The notes: generated from the sequence alone by a model not told the origin. A DNA stretch of 64,000 bases from Dicyema japonicum (GCA_011109175.1 RDEW01000043.1:310001-374000), one strand, 5' to 3'; positions 43,228-54,199 are shown, numbered from the stretch's first letter. Made by a program: numbers and translations.

Positions 43228-43945
43228 ACTGCGCACAACGATCAGGCGGACCTTCGCAAAATAAGGAAAACGACTTGGGATAATTTTAAGGCAGAAATAG
43301 AAAGGTCATTGGAAACTTCTCTATGTAGAAATTCACCTCTCCAGATGAAGCCGTGACCTTTTTCAAGTCTGTTATATTGGCGTCTGACAAGAAATTAATC
43401 CTCAAAGGTTTCATCAGGGACTACATGCCCTATTTTAATAATGAAATCCTCCACCTAATTCGTGAAAGGAGACGGTTACTGAAATCGAAGGTCACATTCC
43501 AATGTTGAAAGATACTCGACCAAAGAGAGTCCAACCACCACGATGTACGAGGGTCATATCTAACTTCCCGTAATGGTAATCCACGACTTGATCCAAAATA
43601 CGCTATACTCTTCCTGACAAAGGCCCTGATGACCTATGTATCCTCCACTTGAAACACCTCTGATCCAAAGGACTCAATGCTCTCAAGACCATTTATGAAT
43701 TCTCATTCAATTCATGTTTTATTCCTATGTTATGATAAAAATCGAAAATTACCCATGTGATCAAAAAAACAACAAGGATTCCCCGTCCTTCCTCCTACAG
43801 AACTATATCTCTTACCTCAGCTGTATCGAAAATTTTGAAAAAAATAGTCTTGAACGAGATTTGAGGCCATCTCAACCTTTCGTCAGCTTGATCGGGATTA
43901 GCGCTTCAGTACTGCTTCTTCCGAGGCCGTCAGAGTTAACTTTCT
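43228..43945 (+). mobile_element. CR1/Jockey-like LINE, pre-RT and RT fingers
   Basis: DQADLRKIRKTTWDNFKAEI near 43230, then SPDEAVTFFKSVILASDKKL and FIRDYMPYFNNEI and LIRERRRL (the linker between endonuclease and RT in this clade). Broken pieces PDDLCILHLKHL, GLNALKTIYEFSFNS, PSSYRTISLTSAVSKILKK and IVLNEI follow. Several shifts and stops; palm and 3' end are missing. Confidence 0.7.
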
Positions 43946-44035
43946 AGTTTACAATGTGGACATCATCCGTCTCTGGTTGAGAGAGAAATTTTCAAGCTTA
44001 AAAATCCGATACAATTTTATTGTCAAAAAAAGAGA

Positions 44036-45024
44036 TTAATTTGTTCCACGTTTTAATTTAACAACAAATTCAGTTGCCAACATTCTCCGACTTCTTTGCA
44101 ATCTCCTTTTCTCGCTTAAAGATTCACTTAAATCTTCATTCTCTAAATAATTCTCAATAATATCTCCACACTCATAACTGAACATAATCAAAAACTATAC
44201 TTCAATGCACACCCACAAAATTCTGATTCCTCCAAAGAATGTCCAGTTTCAACGATTTCCCCCCCAAAGCCTTTACTTTCTTTATGAGAATCTCCAGATT
44301 TAAGGGGACTAGATTCATTATTAGCGTCTAATAGTAAGAAACACGTGTGACTATTAATTTCAATTTTTATATTTTCATATTTTTCAGACTTTATGAGGTC
44401 GATTAAATGCTTGTAATAAGGATTCAGGGGATCATCAAAATCGAGAAAATGCAGTTTATTCCCCCTTTTTGCATTTTCGTGAATACTTCCATTTGAACAT
44501 CCCCACGAAGGAATTCCGCTGTTTTTAAAATCAGATTGTGCTGTTTCACAGTTTGAGGCTATTATTATTCATTTATGTTAACCAATTTTATTCCCTGGGG
44601 AACATTCATTGAGGCAACCAAAACAAATGGAGGAGAGTCTTCTTCGGGTTTCGGGAAATCCTCAGTTGGTGGTTGAAGAGGGAATTTTTTATTCTTCTCT
44701 GTAATGCAGTCTGACTTCGAATACAAATCTCTATATCGTTCATAGTCACAGAGGTCTTCAGTTTCCTTGGTAGATTCATTAGTAGGGCATCCGTAGAATT
44801 CGTCAACCTCTGTGAGGTATCCACGACAGTCATATCTTTAAGTAAATATTATTCATAGCCTAATTAATGCATCAATGTGAGTACAATAAACAATACCTGT
44901 CGATCATGTTAGAACAGTCACCCATCCATGGTATTAGGTGTCGTTCTGTCTCAATGTAATGTCTCTTTACTTGGTCGTTGTAATATTTGCACTCATACCC
45001 AAAGACAATCAAATCACTACTCAT
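44036..45024 (-). CDS. SFSWAP: SFSWAP/SWAP-type splicing regulator
   Basis: SWAP proteins are splicing regulators with a DRY_EERY domain and SURP modules. On the minus strand the start gives MSSDLIVFGYECKYYND, then RHLIPWMGDCSNMIDR, a 61-nt intron, YDCRGYLTEVDEFYG, CDYERYRDLY and PPFVLVASMNVPQGIKL, all as in the DRY_EERY region. After a 24-nt intron (GTTAAC...AATAG) PQTVKQHNLILKTAEFLRG starts a SURP module, ending LHFLDFDDPLNPYYKHLIDL. A 23-nt intron precedes the C-terminus, which has SEKRRLQRSRRMLATEFVV. One base appears missing inside the SURP near 44485 (MEV to HENAKRG). With it, the coding length is a multiple of three. The protein is about 293 residues, much shorter than animal SFSWAP: only one SURP is seen and there is no RS domain. 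Confidence 0.88.
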
Positions 45025-45125
45025 CTACTTATTGAAAAAGTTTTGCATTTAATTAAAATTATTCAATTCAATAAATTAATTTTTAAAAGAAAGTCTTTAT
45101 TATTTAAAATTTTTGTTTTCTTTGT
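45025..45125 (-). promoter_or_regulatory. A/T tract upstream of SFSWAP
   Basis: TTTAATTAAAATTATTCAAT and similar A/T sequence lie at 45045-45115, directly upstream of the minus-strand start. Confidence 0.3.
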
Positions 45126-45404
45126 CTGCAGGTTGAATAAGGATAATCATTTTATTAGATACGGTAACATAGTGGGTAGTGCTGGCTCCCGCGTCGCGAT
45201 TAGCTGTAAGATTCCCACACCGCAACCTACTTGTTCGGAAGAGTTTTTTCTGTTCTTTGCCTTTTTCAATATGTAAGAGACGCCATGGGATACACCTTAC
45301 TCGCTCAGTGTCCGTCCGGCATCCAAAAAGAATGCCTCTATTTACATAGGAGGGATGCCTACTATGGTGGTTATGGGTGGACGTGATGCTTGCAAAGGAT
45401 GTGG

Positions 45405-45480
45405 CCCACCTTTACCGTGGGAATTGGATATAATTTAATTAGACGTTAACTAAATTTCACTATATTATTAAACATAACCA
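45405..45480 (+). repeat. SINE family C-like 3' tail
   Basis: GTGGGAATTGGATATAATTT, AATTAGACGTTAACTAAATT resembles the family C ending GGGAACTGGATACA..TTAATTAG..GTTAAC. The body upstream (45290-45405) does not match clearly. Confidence 0.3.
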
Positions 45481-45689
45481 TGTACAGGAGGATAAAGTGC
45501 TCGCTAATCTCGATTGAAATCATGGAACCTCAATGTACCTGGAAGCCCCCAGCTAATTGTCACGAAGAACTTTTCCTCCGTCACTCCTCGGTTCCCTGCA
45601 CGAACAAGGACTTCTTACCGATGGTCCTGGATGATAGCATCAACCTCAAATAAACTTCTAAAATCCTTTGTCCATTTTCAAATTTAATT

Positions 45690-45890
45690 TTTTGAATTTA
45701 TTACCACGAATACATTGATAAGGGTTAATAGATAAAGGCTGAAGAGCAGAGAGAACTTCCAATATCACACACAAGTCCATCCAACGTAAAAAGATATAAC
45801 GTCCAGGCAATCTAATTGTGGGAACCACTCAATGATCCTTTTTAGTGCAATCCTGGTATTAGGCATCGCCAGTTGCTAGAAAGTGAGCGA
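45690..45890 (-). repeat. SINE family C copy
   Basis: Minus strand: GCACTAAAAAGGATCATTGAG, GTGGTTCCCACAATTAG, TGGACTTGTGTGTGATATTGG and AAGTTCTCTCTGCTCTTC, in the order of family C. It lacks the 5' head; the hairpin is diverged. Confidence 0.5.
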
Positions 45891-46039
45891 GCAGAAAGAT
45901 ATGAAAAACGAGAAACCTTCGACCAATAGTCTGGATTGTCATATCCAATGATCATTGTTATAAGCATGACATCCTAACAAATAAGCTACATGGTCTATTA
46001 ATGAAAAAATAAAATAATCCACTTCGAATAGTATTACTG

Positions 46040-46114
46040 GGCAAAAATAAAATACTAAAAAAGAAGATAAATTTTGAATTTAATTAATAAATTATTGAGT
46101 AAAAATAAATAGTT
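46040..46114 (+). promoter_or_regulatory. A/T tract upstream of Schlafen-like gene
   Basis: AATAAAATACTAAAAAAGAA and TTTGAATTTAATTAATAAAT extend to within about 20 bp of the start codon. Confidence 0.3.
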
Positions 46115-46908
46115 ATGTGTAAGGCTTCACATTATATTTACAATGAATATGTTGATATCGAAGACGACAATGACCACAACGAATTTAAAAACCACACTGA
46201 CTTTTATTCGGAATCATCCGCTCGAACGTCAATTTCTAAGTTGTGGTTCTTAAATTCAAATAGAACATTCGCCTGCTTTTTAAATCAGGGGGATGGAGGG
46301 ACTATCCATTTGGGGATCACGGAATTGGGGAGAGTAGAAGGAATACCAATGGATCATGACAAAGTTAGTTTTGGTTACATTCAGGCCGATCATATTCTGC
46401 TCAATCTTCACGACATGTGCCTTCGATACACTCCTCGAGTTTCTCAGAAAATGTACTCTCTCGAATTCGTCCCAGTACTCAATAAAGAAGAAGATAAAAT
46501 GAAGGTCCCTTCTTTCGTTCGTAGGTGTTTTTCTTGAGTCACTGTAGATCAGTGACGGGTAGCGAAAAACATCACATCTTCCGCGGAAAATCATGCTTTT
46601 GTGTGAGAGAAGTCGTTTGTCCCCAGTAAATCCTAGAATACTCCATACAGATGTGTGGTCAGAATACATGTCATAAAATGGGAGGCAAGTATAGAGCCTA
46701 GTTTGAACGCGACAAAATGTTGCCTACCACCGGTTTATGAGAACGAGGATGGGGATATCATTATAAGAGTCGGGAATTCAGTCAAAAAGGTGATTTATGA
46801 CTTTAGTGGTAGATTAGTAACGATGACTTGATTCAGCGCACGAAATATCTCGTTTATAAGCAATATTCTGATCAATTGCAAAGGTTCTCTAAAATGAGAT
46901 ATTTTTAG
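46115..46908 (+). CDS. Schlafen-like AlbA-domain protein (SLFNL1-like)
   Basis: AlbA_2/Schlafen-core proteins are nucleic-acid-binding or RNase-related folds; animal SLFNL1 is a short form. Six exons with introns 46240-46263, 46364-46384, 46525-46547, 46626-46650 and 46790-46812 (21-25 nt) give about 225 residues. HNEFKNHTDFYSESSA near residue 20 is the N-terminal strand with its EFK. ISKTFACFLNQGDGGTIHLG, spanning the first intron, is the core motif (CAFLN..GGT...G). ITELGRVEGIPM follows. DKADHILLNLHDMCLRYTP then SQKMYSLEFVPV fit the helix and strand after the core. The C-terminus LPPVYENEDGDIIIRVGNSV resembles the Y...G....R.GS ending. The active-site residues of true SLFN RNases cannot be judged by eye. 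The last intron and exon are the least certain. Confidence 0.8.
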
Positions 46909-47044
46909 TCTTCGGGGGTCTTATTATGAAAGATATACCTGATCTGCCCTTAGTAAACTTTTATTTCATGTACAATTAAAGATTTGTCATTTGTGCTTTA
47001 TGTTTAAAGTATAATGGATAGATACTATTCTAAGATTGTAGTTG

Positions 47045-47292
47045 TGACTCACGTGGTAATTAGTTGAAAGGTTGAGGTGGTGACGTACCTTTATTGTACG
47101 AGTTTTCCACTTAGTTTCATGGTGGATGAGAGCTTATGTCTTTCTTCTTGTGAGCATGGACGAGGTGATGGACTCAGGAGACAGGTTACGAACAGAAGAA
47201 CTGTCGAATGTAAGTAGGAGCAGGACTAGAATCTCGACCACCCAAATTGAAAGAATATATCAGAAGCTGCACCCTATGGGATGATAATTCTA
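47045..47292 (+). repeat. SINE family B copy
   Basis: Begins AGTTGAAAGGTTGAGGTGG, TGACGTACCTTTATT. It continues with TTTCATGGTGGATGAGAGC, GGTGATGGACTCAGGAGAC and TGTCGAATGTAAGTAGGAG. The end is ATATCAGAAGCTGCACCC, TATGGGATGATAATTC. It is interrupted at its 3' side by the family C insertion at 47294. Confidence 0.65.
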
Positions 47293-47293
47293 A

Positions 47294-47625
47294 AGGTCGT
47301 AGAAATAGAGACTTTCCAATACTACAAGTCCATTCAGAAACAATAGAAAAGATAACGTCCACTCCTTGCACCGTGGGAGCCTATTCACTGGTGGGAAAGG
47401 AAATGATTCTTTGTCGCGCCACCCTGACACTGGACCCCATCTGAGACAGGTGATAACATGACGCCATTCTAGTAGAAAAGGGGAGAAAGGGACAGACGAA
47501 ACAAACAGAAATCTTAAACAAAATAGTCACATGACACCTCGGTAATGTCGGCACCATGGATACAATTAATTAGTTGCTAACTGTTAACTTTCTCCGTGTA
47601 TCCGGCGTTAATAATAATTATAAAA
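47294..47625 (+). repeat. SINE family C copy with 5' inversion
   Basis: Bases 47295-47550 are family C body in reverse orientation, while 47553-47625 is the family C 3' end in forward orientation: GGATACAATTAATTAGTTGC, TAACTGTTAACTTTC, CGTGTATCC, then TTAATAATAATTAT. The hairpin stem GGATACA/TGTATCC is perfect. Only about ten bases of the consensus (around GTGGGAACT) are absent between the inverted and direct parts. Confidence 0.75.
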
Positions 47626-48594
47626 AACGTTATATTTCAAAAGAAAAAACGTTATATTTTTTTTGTGATCACATGTGTAGAATAATTCAATAAATGGTTT
47701 TATACGAGATTAAAATTAATCTTTTCACGTGAAGTTCGTTTTAGTCGAGACTAAGGCGCCACCTGAGATCAGCGCCTTGAAATCGTTGACTCCATGGACG
47801 AATGAACTCTGTGTGGACACTCATCTATTAGTGGGAAAAAAGTTCGGGTTCTATTTGCTTAAACCATGTATATCCTATGTTTTTTCGTTCAGAAATTTTG
47901 TATATTCAATCTCTTCTGAGTTGATCATTTTTCCATTTATATAAGAAGAAATGGAAATAGAGGTTACATCAGCTTTGAAGAGAGATGGACACTTCGTGCA
48001 CAAGTTACCACCTCAACCTTCCGACCAATCAATCGGATGATTTTCAAAGTACGCCCACGAAACTACAAATTTCACTACCAGTCACATTGTGGTAATTTTA
48101 GTGGAATAAAAATTATCACTAAAAACAAGAAAGATTTGACAGAATAAATAAAATTAAAATGTCTTAAATTTAATGAGTGGGCTAATTTTTATTTTTTTAT
48201 TTTTGATAATGTTTTCTCACAAACTTAAGTTGTAACAAGTTTCTTTATTTCAGAATTATAATCGAATAAACAACAATCCAATGAAGTTTCTTCTGTGTTT
48301 CTTTCACAATGAATTTTCTGCATGTAAATAAGCTCTAATTATAACTTACTTGTTATCTCATTGAGGATTTTAAAGGTTGAAATTAATTCTCAATTTTATT
48401 GAAATCTGAAAATCCTTCGAAAAACTGTTTTTTACTCTTTAGTGATCACTAGGACAACCGTTTGCTGCTATAAAATAATAATAATAAAAATGCACAAAAT
48501 TTTGGTATTTGATAAAAATACATAAAATAAACTGCTATTTTTTGCTATCTCTATTTTTATTTACAATTATGTAAAATAATAATATTTTTTTCAG

Positions 48595-49328
48595 TACCAA
48601 CAACATGGAATCCGGTACCAATGGTTTCATCGGATCCTAGGGCGTTCTTTGTTTCCTGTATGCAGCAAATGTCGATTTTGTAACGGGACAGATCTTCGGA
48701 TAATAGTTTTCTCTTGATCAGAGATGAGAGGCCACGAACATTGTATGTGGAAAATGCTGGCTACCATATACTTCAAAAAATGTACCAAATTTGGATAAGG
48801 AAAAAACATGTATCACTGAAACTTCGTGTCAGACTATACGACACGTTTGTTAAACCAATTTTGCTATACAATTCCGGAACATGGGCATGTTTTCTAAAAT
48901 TGATTTAGAAAAGCTAGATACTTTTCACAGGAACAACTCCGCATGTTGATTGGAATTTTTTGGCCGAGAAAAATCTCAAATGAAAATCTATATTCACGAT
49001 GTAAATCCAGACCACTCAGCACCGATGTTATTTTATCGAGATGGCGACTATTTGGACATATCCTCAGACTGGATTCGACTACGGCATGTAACAGAATAAT
49101 GGAAGAATATTTCTACTACGCCGGAAGTCGCGGATTTCGAGGCAGACCAAGAAACACACTTCCAACCTGCTTAAAAGATGACTACGAACAAAATAGTCGT
49201 AAATTGGTGACAGCGGACGATCTGGATAATGTTCGAATGAGGGCCAGGAACAAGATGGCGAGGAGGATGGCTGCAAAACATGGCTCAAGCGAACCTCTTT
49301 TAGGGCCACGCGAAAGAGCTAACTAATA
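48595..49328 (+). mobile_element. RTE-like LINE with inverted 5' segment
   Basis: The plus strand 48770-49325 encodes the C-terminus: LRVRLYDTFVKPILLYNSG, FHRNNS-like then QLRMLIGIFWPRKISNENL, RWRLFGHILRLDSTTA, RGRPRNTLP and ADDLDNVRMRARNKMA. The segment 48760-48600 encodes on the minus strand the start of an APE endonuclease: TYNVRGLSSLIKRKLLSEDL, SRYKIDICCIQETK and ETIGTGFHV. The endonuclease start abuts the direct part. The RT core is absent. Confidence 0.7.
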
Positions 49329-49329
49329 A

Positions 49330-50035
49330 TATTTTTTACTCGACACGTATTATTTATACTTGCTGGTTGATGTTTATATGGTCACGAACAAGAAATATCA
49401 AGAGTCTGCAGTCAACCTTGATTGGGAACTCTTTTGTTCAAGTTGTTCGATTGAACTATTCGTCTTCTTGATTGTTCATGTATTTAAAACCAAGATTCAT
49501 CTACGAATTAAAAGGGAATACGTGGAGATATTGACGAATTAATATCTGGAATAAATGCCTCGGTTGTAAAAAATCAAAAATTTGACAACCAACCACCTGA
49601 CTCGGATCCTACTTCAAATTCAAAAAATTTGACAGCCAACCACCTACTTTCATCAGATGAGATAGTTGGTTGAGTGCGGCAAAAAATACTACCCTTAAAA
49701 TTTTTCGAAATAGTTTGAATTGTTTTCAGAATTTAGTGGCGACGGAATTACCGTGAAAGGCAAGGATTTAGTGTTTATTTTAGGCAAAAAACTCTTTACT
49801 ATGCTCGACACTGAACTATTGCAGCTAATTATTTGCTATTTAAAAAAATTATATTTTACGGTCGCCCTAGTGATCACGGAAATTTGAGGTCAACATTTTA
49901 AAGTCCTCTTCTTCAAACTGTGCTTTAAATAATGATATCTTTCTCCAAAATTTGTGATTTTTCTGTATTTTCAATAAAGTTATTTCTTCCTGTTGTTTTA
50001 AGGTTATATTTATTCACGTGGAAAGTAATATCAAT
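49330..50035. other. Intergenic, no gene recognised
   Basis: A short direct repeat AATTTGACAACCAACCACCT / TTTGACAGCCAACCACCTAC occurs at about 49580 and 49627. No gene seen. Confidence 0.45.
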
Positions 50036-50044
50036 CGAGGGTTT

Positions 50045-50230
50045 ATTGATCGGAAGGTTGAGATTTAGAGATACCCACAATTCTACTCCAGCTGATGATG
50101 GATGATAACCTTTCGTTTACATCGTAAGCACTGAGGAAGTGGCGGACTCAAGAGAACTCGAAGTTCTGAACAAAGAATTTTCAGATCTACAAAGTTCGAA
50201 TACTGTCCTACACAATATTAATAAACTTGG
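50045..50230 (+). repeat. SINE family B copy
   Basis: GATCGGAAGGTTGAGATTTA head, GATGATGGATGATAACC, GTGGCGGACTCAAGAGAAC, TCGAAGTTCTGAACAAAG and AAAGTTCGAATACTGTCC. The 3' portion is lost. Confidence 0.55.
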
Positions 50231-50479
50231 GGAATCATCCGTCGGAAGGTGTATGTAGTGATTGATTCTGTGCATGTTGCTAATGAATTTTTGAAAAATA
50301 TCGATGTCTTCCGCAAAATGTTGCTGATGTAAGATGCAGTGTATCCTGAATGTTGAAGTTCATCCAATTCGATTTCTATAAGTATACTTTTTATTAAAGA
50401 CAACAAAAATATTTATTAAGATCTTAGTATTAATCGCCGACATCAATGAGATTTTGGTTCTCACGATAGCAATTTTTTT

Positions 50480-51540
50480 ATTATTTTAAATTCAAGACCA
50501 CGGTAAAACCAAACTAATTATCACGTGATCCCGATGCATTCTAAAAGAGACCTCATCTTTGCCTGGTGTTCTTAGTTCGTGCCCGCGCATGAACGTAAAG
50601 GACGGCTGTCTGAATTTTTCAGGGCCACTTCCCGTGATCTGGAGTCTAGTCTCATAAGGGCCTCCAGAGGCGTAGGTCCGGTTTAGTGATCTTCACAAAT
50701 CCAACGCTCCGTTACTCTGTAAGCCCACTTTTGCATTTCCTCAATTTTCCTCATATTTGTCCAATAGATGACGGTCCCCACGAGGCGCATACATATGAGA
50801 AACATGGCTCGATGTACTGTTTGTACACGTTCATCAAGACTGAGTGAGTACCACTCTTCCATATTCCCGATAAACTTCTCAATACGTTCAGTTTCTTCTC
50901 GCATTTCAATAGAATGTTTTCTACGTGTGGTGTCAAACAGAGATGCATATCAATTGTCACACCCCAAGATCTTGGATCTCTCAATTTTTGAATCCATGTT
51001 TAAAAGACCTCTCTGGTAAAAAATTCTTTTATTCTCCTGAGCACAAGCCTCTCCAGGATTTTTGACATGGAACATAGTAGTGACACCGGTTTAAAAGACG
51101 CTGGGTCATCTTTCGGTCTTCCTGGTTTTAGTATTGGCCGTAATATGCCTGTTTCCATAATAATGGTATCACATTCTGGTTAATCGAATAGCTGAAAACC
51201 GACGTAAGGAAAGTGACTCCCCCGTCTCCAAGATTTTTTAATAAAATAACAGGAGTGTTGTCTGGTCCGTGGGAGTATTTCGTTTTTACGGAATGTATTA
51301 TATCCCTCACTTTTCTCTCCGAAAAGAAGAGTGGTTCTGATAGTCTCTTTAGTTTCCTGCGTGATGGTAGTGTATCAGACTTCATTTGCTCCTTGTGAGA
51401 AATTTTAGTATAGAATTTTATCAAGTTGTTTACATCTCTTTGATCATAATCTTCCTCTGTTGAAATTTCATCGCCTTTTGCCACATTTCGAATAGCTTTC
51501 CACACCTCAATTAGGATCAACATGAAGAGGTACCGGGTTT
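50480..51540 (-). mobile_element. CR1/Jockey-like LINE with deleted RT palm
   Basis: Minus strand: 51523-51128 is the RT fingers (KYSHGPDNTPVILLKNLG, SVFSYSINQNVIPLLWK); then KPGRPKDDPASFKPVSL, MSKILERLVLRRIKEFF near 51110-51030. It then jumps directly to KLRDPRSWGVTIDMHL (50984) and the thumb (LPHVEN-like HVENILLKCEKKLNVL, VYKQYIEPCFSYVCASWG) and AYRVTERWICEDH. Motifs A to C including YADD are absent. The end has GGGATCACGTGATAATTAG and a GTGGTCTT arm. Confidence 0.85.
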
Positions 51541-51774
51541 TACTAACGTTATGGTTTGGCCAGACTCTTGCAGAAAAAATAATGCTTATAAATTTTTTTT
51601 CAGAAAATATTCTACTGACTGTAGTTTGTCGATCTCTGGAATCGAATATGGTTTTTCCTAGTGGTTTGGTCGGATGGTTAAACTGATGACGTAGCTCTTG
51701 CGCACTATGGCATAACTATAGTACACTTAATGCTTATATTTCCTCAATATAAAGAGTATATAAAAAAATAAAAC

Positions 51775-52078
51775 CGCACTTTTCGGGAGAACCATATTAC
51801 CTATAGCTCCACTCAGACTATTGGAGTAACGAACAGTCAGGATAACTAATCGTAGAACGGGAGAACCAATGATCTTCACTTCTTTTTCGTAAGTCCTTGT
51901 AGAGGATCCGGTTCCGCAGTGAAGTATTCACTACTGACGGCTTCACTCGTCAATCCAAAGCATCGTAGATGAACGGGACTTCAGTCGGAATGTACAGTAG
52001 CGAAATACTAACCAGAGGTTATCAGGGCTTTTACTCGACACTTATGACGCTTTGACACTCCGCCATGAGGGTATGTGA
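51775..52078 (-). repeat. SINE family A, near full-length
   Basis: Minus strand from the tRNA-like head (GGCGGAGTGTCAAAGCGTC, then GGTTAGTATTTCGCTACTG in the B-box position, mutated) to the end AGCTATAGGTAATATGGTTC. The body has GACTGAAGTCCCGTTCATC and GAACCGGATCCTCTAC. Confidence 0.7.
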
Positions 52079-52079
52079 A

Positions 52080-52975
52080 TGAATTAAAACTTTGTGGTTT
52101 ATCGTTTAGGTGCTATTAAGATAAAGTTCTTTTAAAATTCCAAACTGAGAGGCGATTTTAATTTTTATTTTTTATGCTAAAAAGCATTGTAAAAATGTAA
52201 ATTCATGAAATTAACATAAAAATGAGATTTCGAAAAAAATTATCTCCGATCTCATATTTTCAAATTACTCAGAAATTTTTTTTGTGAATTTCGATAAAAG
52301 TAGCTCCCAATGCGGTTCAGACTTTCCTCTGAAAACTTGATATATTGAATTTTATCCCTTACTTCATTAACTGAGCTGACAATTAACATTAAGCGATTAG
52401 TCTGGTAGGCAATTGGTACTCCAAAAGACGATAATCACTCTGAGGACCTTCAAAACAAATTATTGATAGATTCCCGAAAAAATACAACGAAAACATCTCC
52501 TAAAAGAACTTTAAATGGGATACCAAACAATTTTGTTAACTTAGTAGCGTATACATTCTCTTTCATGTCAAAGTCATTGTGATTCGAAACTGACCAATAA
52601 AACGAATCGTGTCAAATTGGAGTTCTAATGCATGGATTGTCAAATGCTGTTATCAAATTACGCACTCTGATGGAAAATTACAACTACGCAGAGAAATTGA
52701 AAAAATCATAAATTTTACTAATGGTAAAAGTGTTTTAGGATTTCTGTCAGAATTTTGAAATTGCATCTTTATATGGTCGTCAATATTGTTTTCTTTTTCT
52801 TTCTAATCTATAATTATTAGCAACATTGGATCTCGGGACTAAGACCAAGCAATTGTGCTTAAAGAGGCAATCGACGGCCGTATAGTCCCTCATAATTTGT
52901 CGTTGATTCTTGGTTTTAAATAAATAAATCATATTAACTTTCACCCTATATAAGCAGGCTCTGAAATGATCATCC
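52080..52975. other. AT-rich intergenic, no gene recognised
   Basis: Long A/T-rich stretches (52110-52290) that resemble gene-flanking tracts, but no exon chain could be built. Confidence 0.4.
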
Positions 52976-52977
52976 AA

Positions 52978-53068
52978 ATTCTTTCCCGGATCCTACTTGC
53001 ACGAGAAGCATGTTCAGAACTTCCGGTTTTTAATGTCTGTCTCTTCAGTCCGTCTCTTGGACGTTTAC
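52978..53068 (-). repeat. SINE family B fragment
   Basis: Minus strand GTCCAAGAGACGGACTGAAG, ACCGGAAGTTCTGAACATGC and GTGCAAGTAGGATCCGGG match the middle of family B. Confidence 0.45.
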
Positions 53069-53084
53069 TAGAAGAAAGAAGACA

Positions 53085-53165
53085 AAAACTTGTAGGCAGA
53101 ACATACACTTTATTAGAGTAAATAACAGTTATACAAACTAATCGTTGAAAAGGAGGTAGTTATAA
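53085..53165 (-). repeat. SINE family A 3' fragment
   Basis: ACACTTTATTAGAGTAAATA, ACAGTTATACAAACTAATCG is the 3' part of family A in minus orientation, closest to 12745-12900. Confidence 0.45.
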
Positions 53166-53304
53166 TTTCCTCTCCCTCTGCACAAGATCATCTAAAAATC
53201 ATCATACAATTGTTAAGTTTTGCTTTATAGCTTTGTAATTACCAAATCAGATAATATGTAGTCGATTATTTGTACAATCTTTGATTAATCGATCATTTAT
53301 GATT

Positions 53305-53540
53305 TTTTAGCCACGTGGCGCCATGTGGTGCTAATTGGTTGAAGTTTTCTGCATTTGTTTTCTGTTCCTCCTCTTGCTTTTCATATTAGAATGGCGTCAT
53401 GTGATCCACCTGTTAGGTGGCACCCAGTGCCAGGCTGGCACGAAAAGGGATCATTTGCTCTTCCACACTCCACTGGAGGGGATTCCACATTTCACTGTGT
53501 TCATCGGTTAACTATTTTCAAAATTCAGTCACAAAAATGA
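53305..53540 (+). repeat. SINE family C, 5' two-thirds
   Basis: ACGTGGCGCCATGTGGTGC head, then TCATGTGATCCACCTGTTAG, GGTGGCACCCAGTGCCAGG, CTGGCACGAAAAGGGATC and CCACTGGAGGGGATTCC. No hairpin or tail. Confidence 0.65.
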
Positions 53541-53544
53541 TGCA

Positions 53545-54195
53545 CATTAGAGTAATCAAGACTTGCGGGAACTCAAGTCAAATTGGGAGTTAATCCTCAC
53601 TTTTTGACTATACTCGTTCTGGATCATCTCCATGCTGATATATTTAAACTTAATGTGAAATTTTAAATTTCAAATTTTCAAACCCATAGGGGAGGACACC
53701 TAAGGGATTCCGGGTCCAAATCGCTTTCCTTACGTGTTAAAAAGATAAGTGATTAAGGAAATTTCCATAAAATTCTAAGAGAAATGTGATTTTGGCTACG
53801 AGAGCTTGTTAATTTATAAAACTTTGTATGTTTGGAAAAAATTTGTTATCCATTATATCAATTTATGAATTTTGCGGTTAACTGGAAACCACAAAATAAC
53901 GAAATTACCAAATTTGTTACATAAAATCGTTAAGTTAAAGGCTGAAAATCTGTCAATTTTGTTCAAAACTGATGTGCATTAGAATTTTTGTTTTTAAGTT
54001 TGCTTAAAATAGAAATAACTGATTTCATCAAATTCGACATTTGAGTTCTTTTTCGGAGTTTTTGATCTGCTACCTTTCTATTGTTAAAATTGTCATTTCC
54101 TAATCTTACAATAATTAAAGATTTTAGTTGATCTCTAATCATCCAGAAACTCACTAAAAGCGCAGTTCTAAAAATCATGACAAAAATCGTCACAA
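53545..54195. other. Intergenic, no gene recognised
   Basis: A/T-rich. The antisense ORF at 54214-53963 has no recognisable domain. Confidence 0.4.
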
Positions 54196-54199
54196 CGCA

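Noticed and set aside
20211-45024. Functional cluster of replication and chromatin genes (TOPBP1, NASP, CHTF8)
   Set aside because: They are on both strands, tens of kilobases apart and separated by repeats; no sign of co-regulation.
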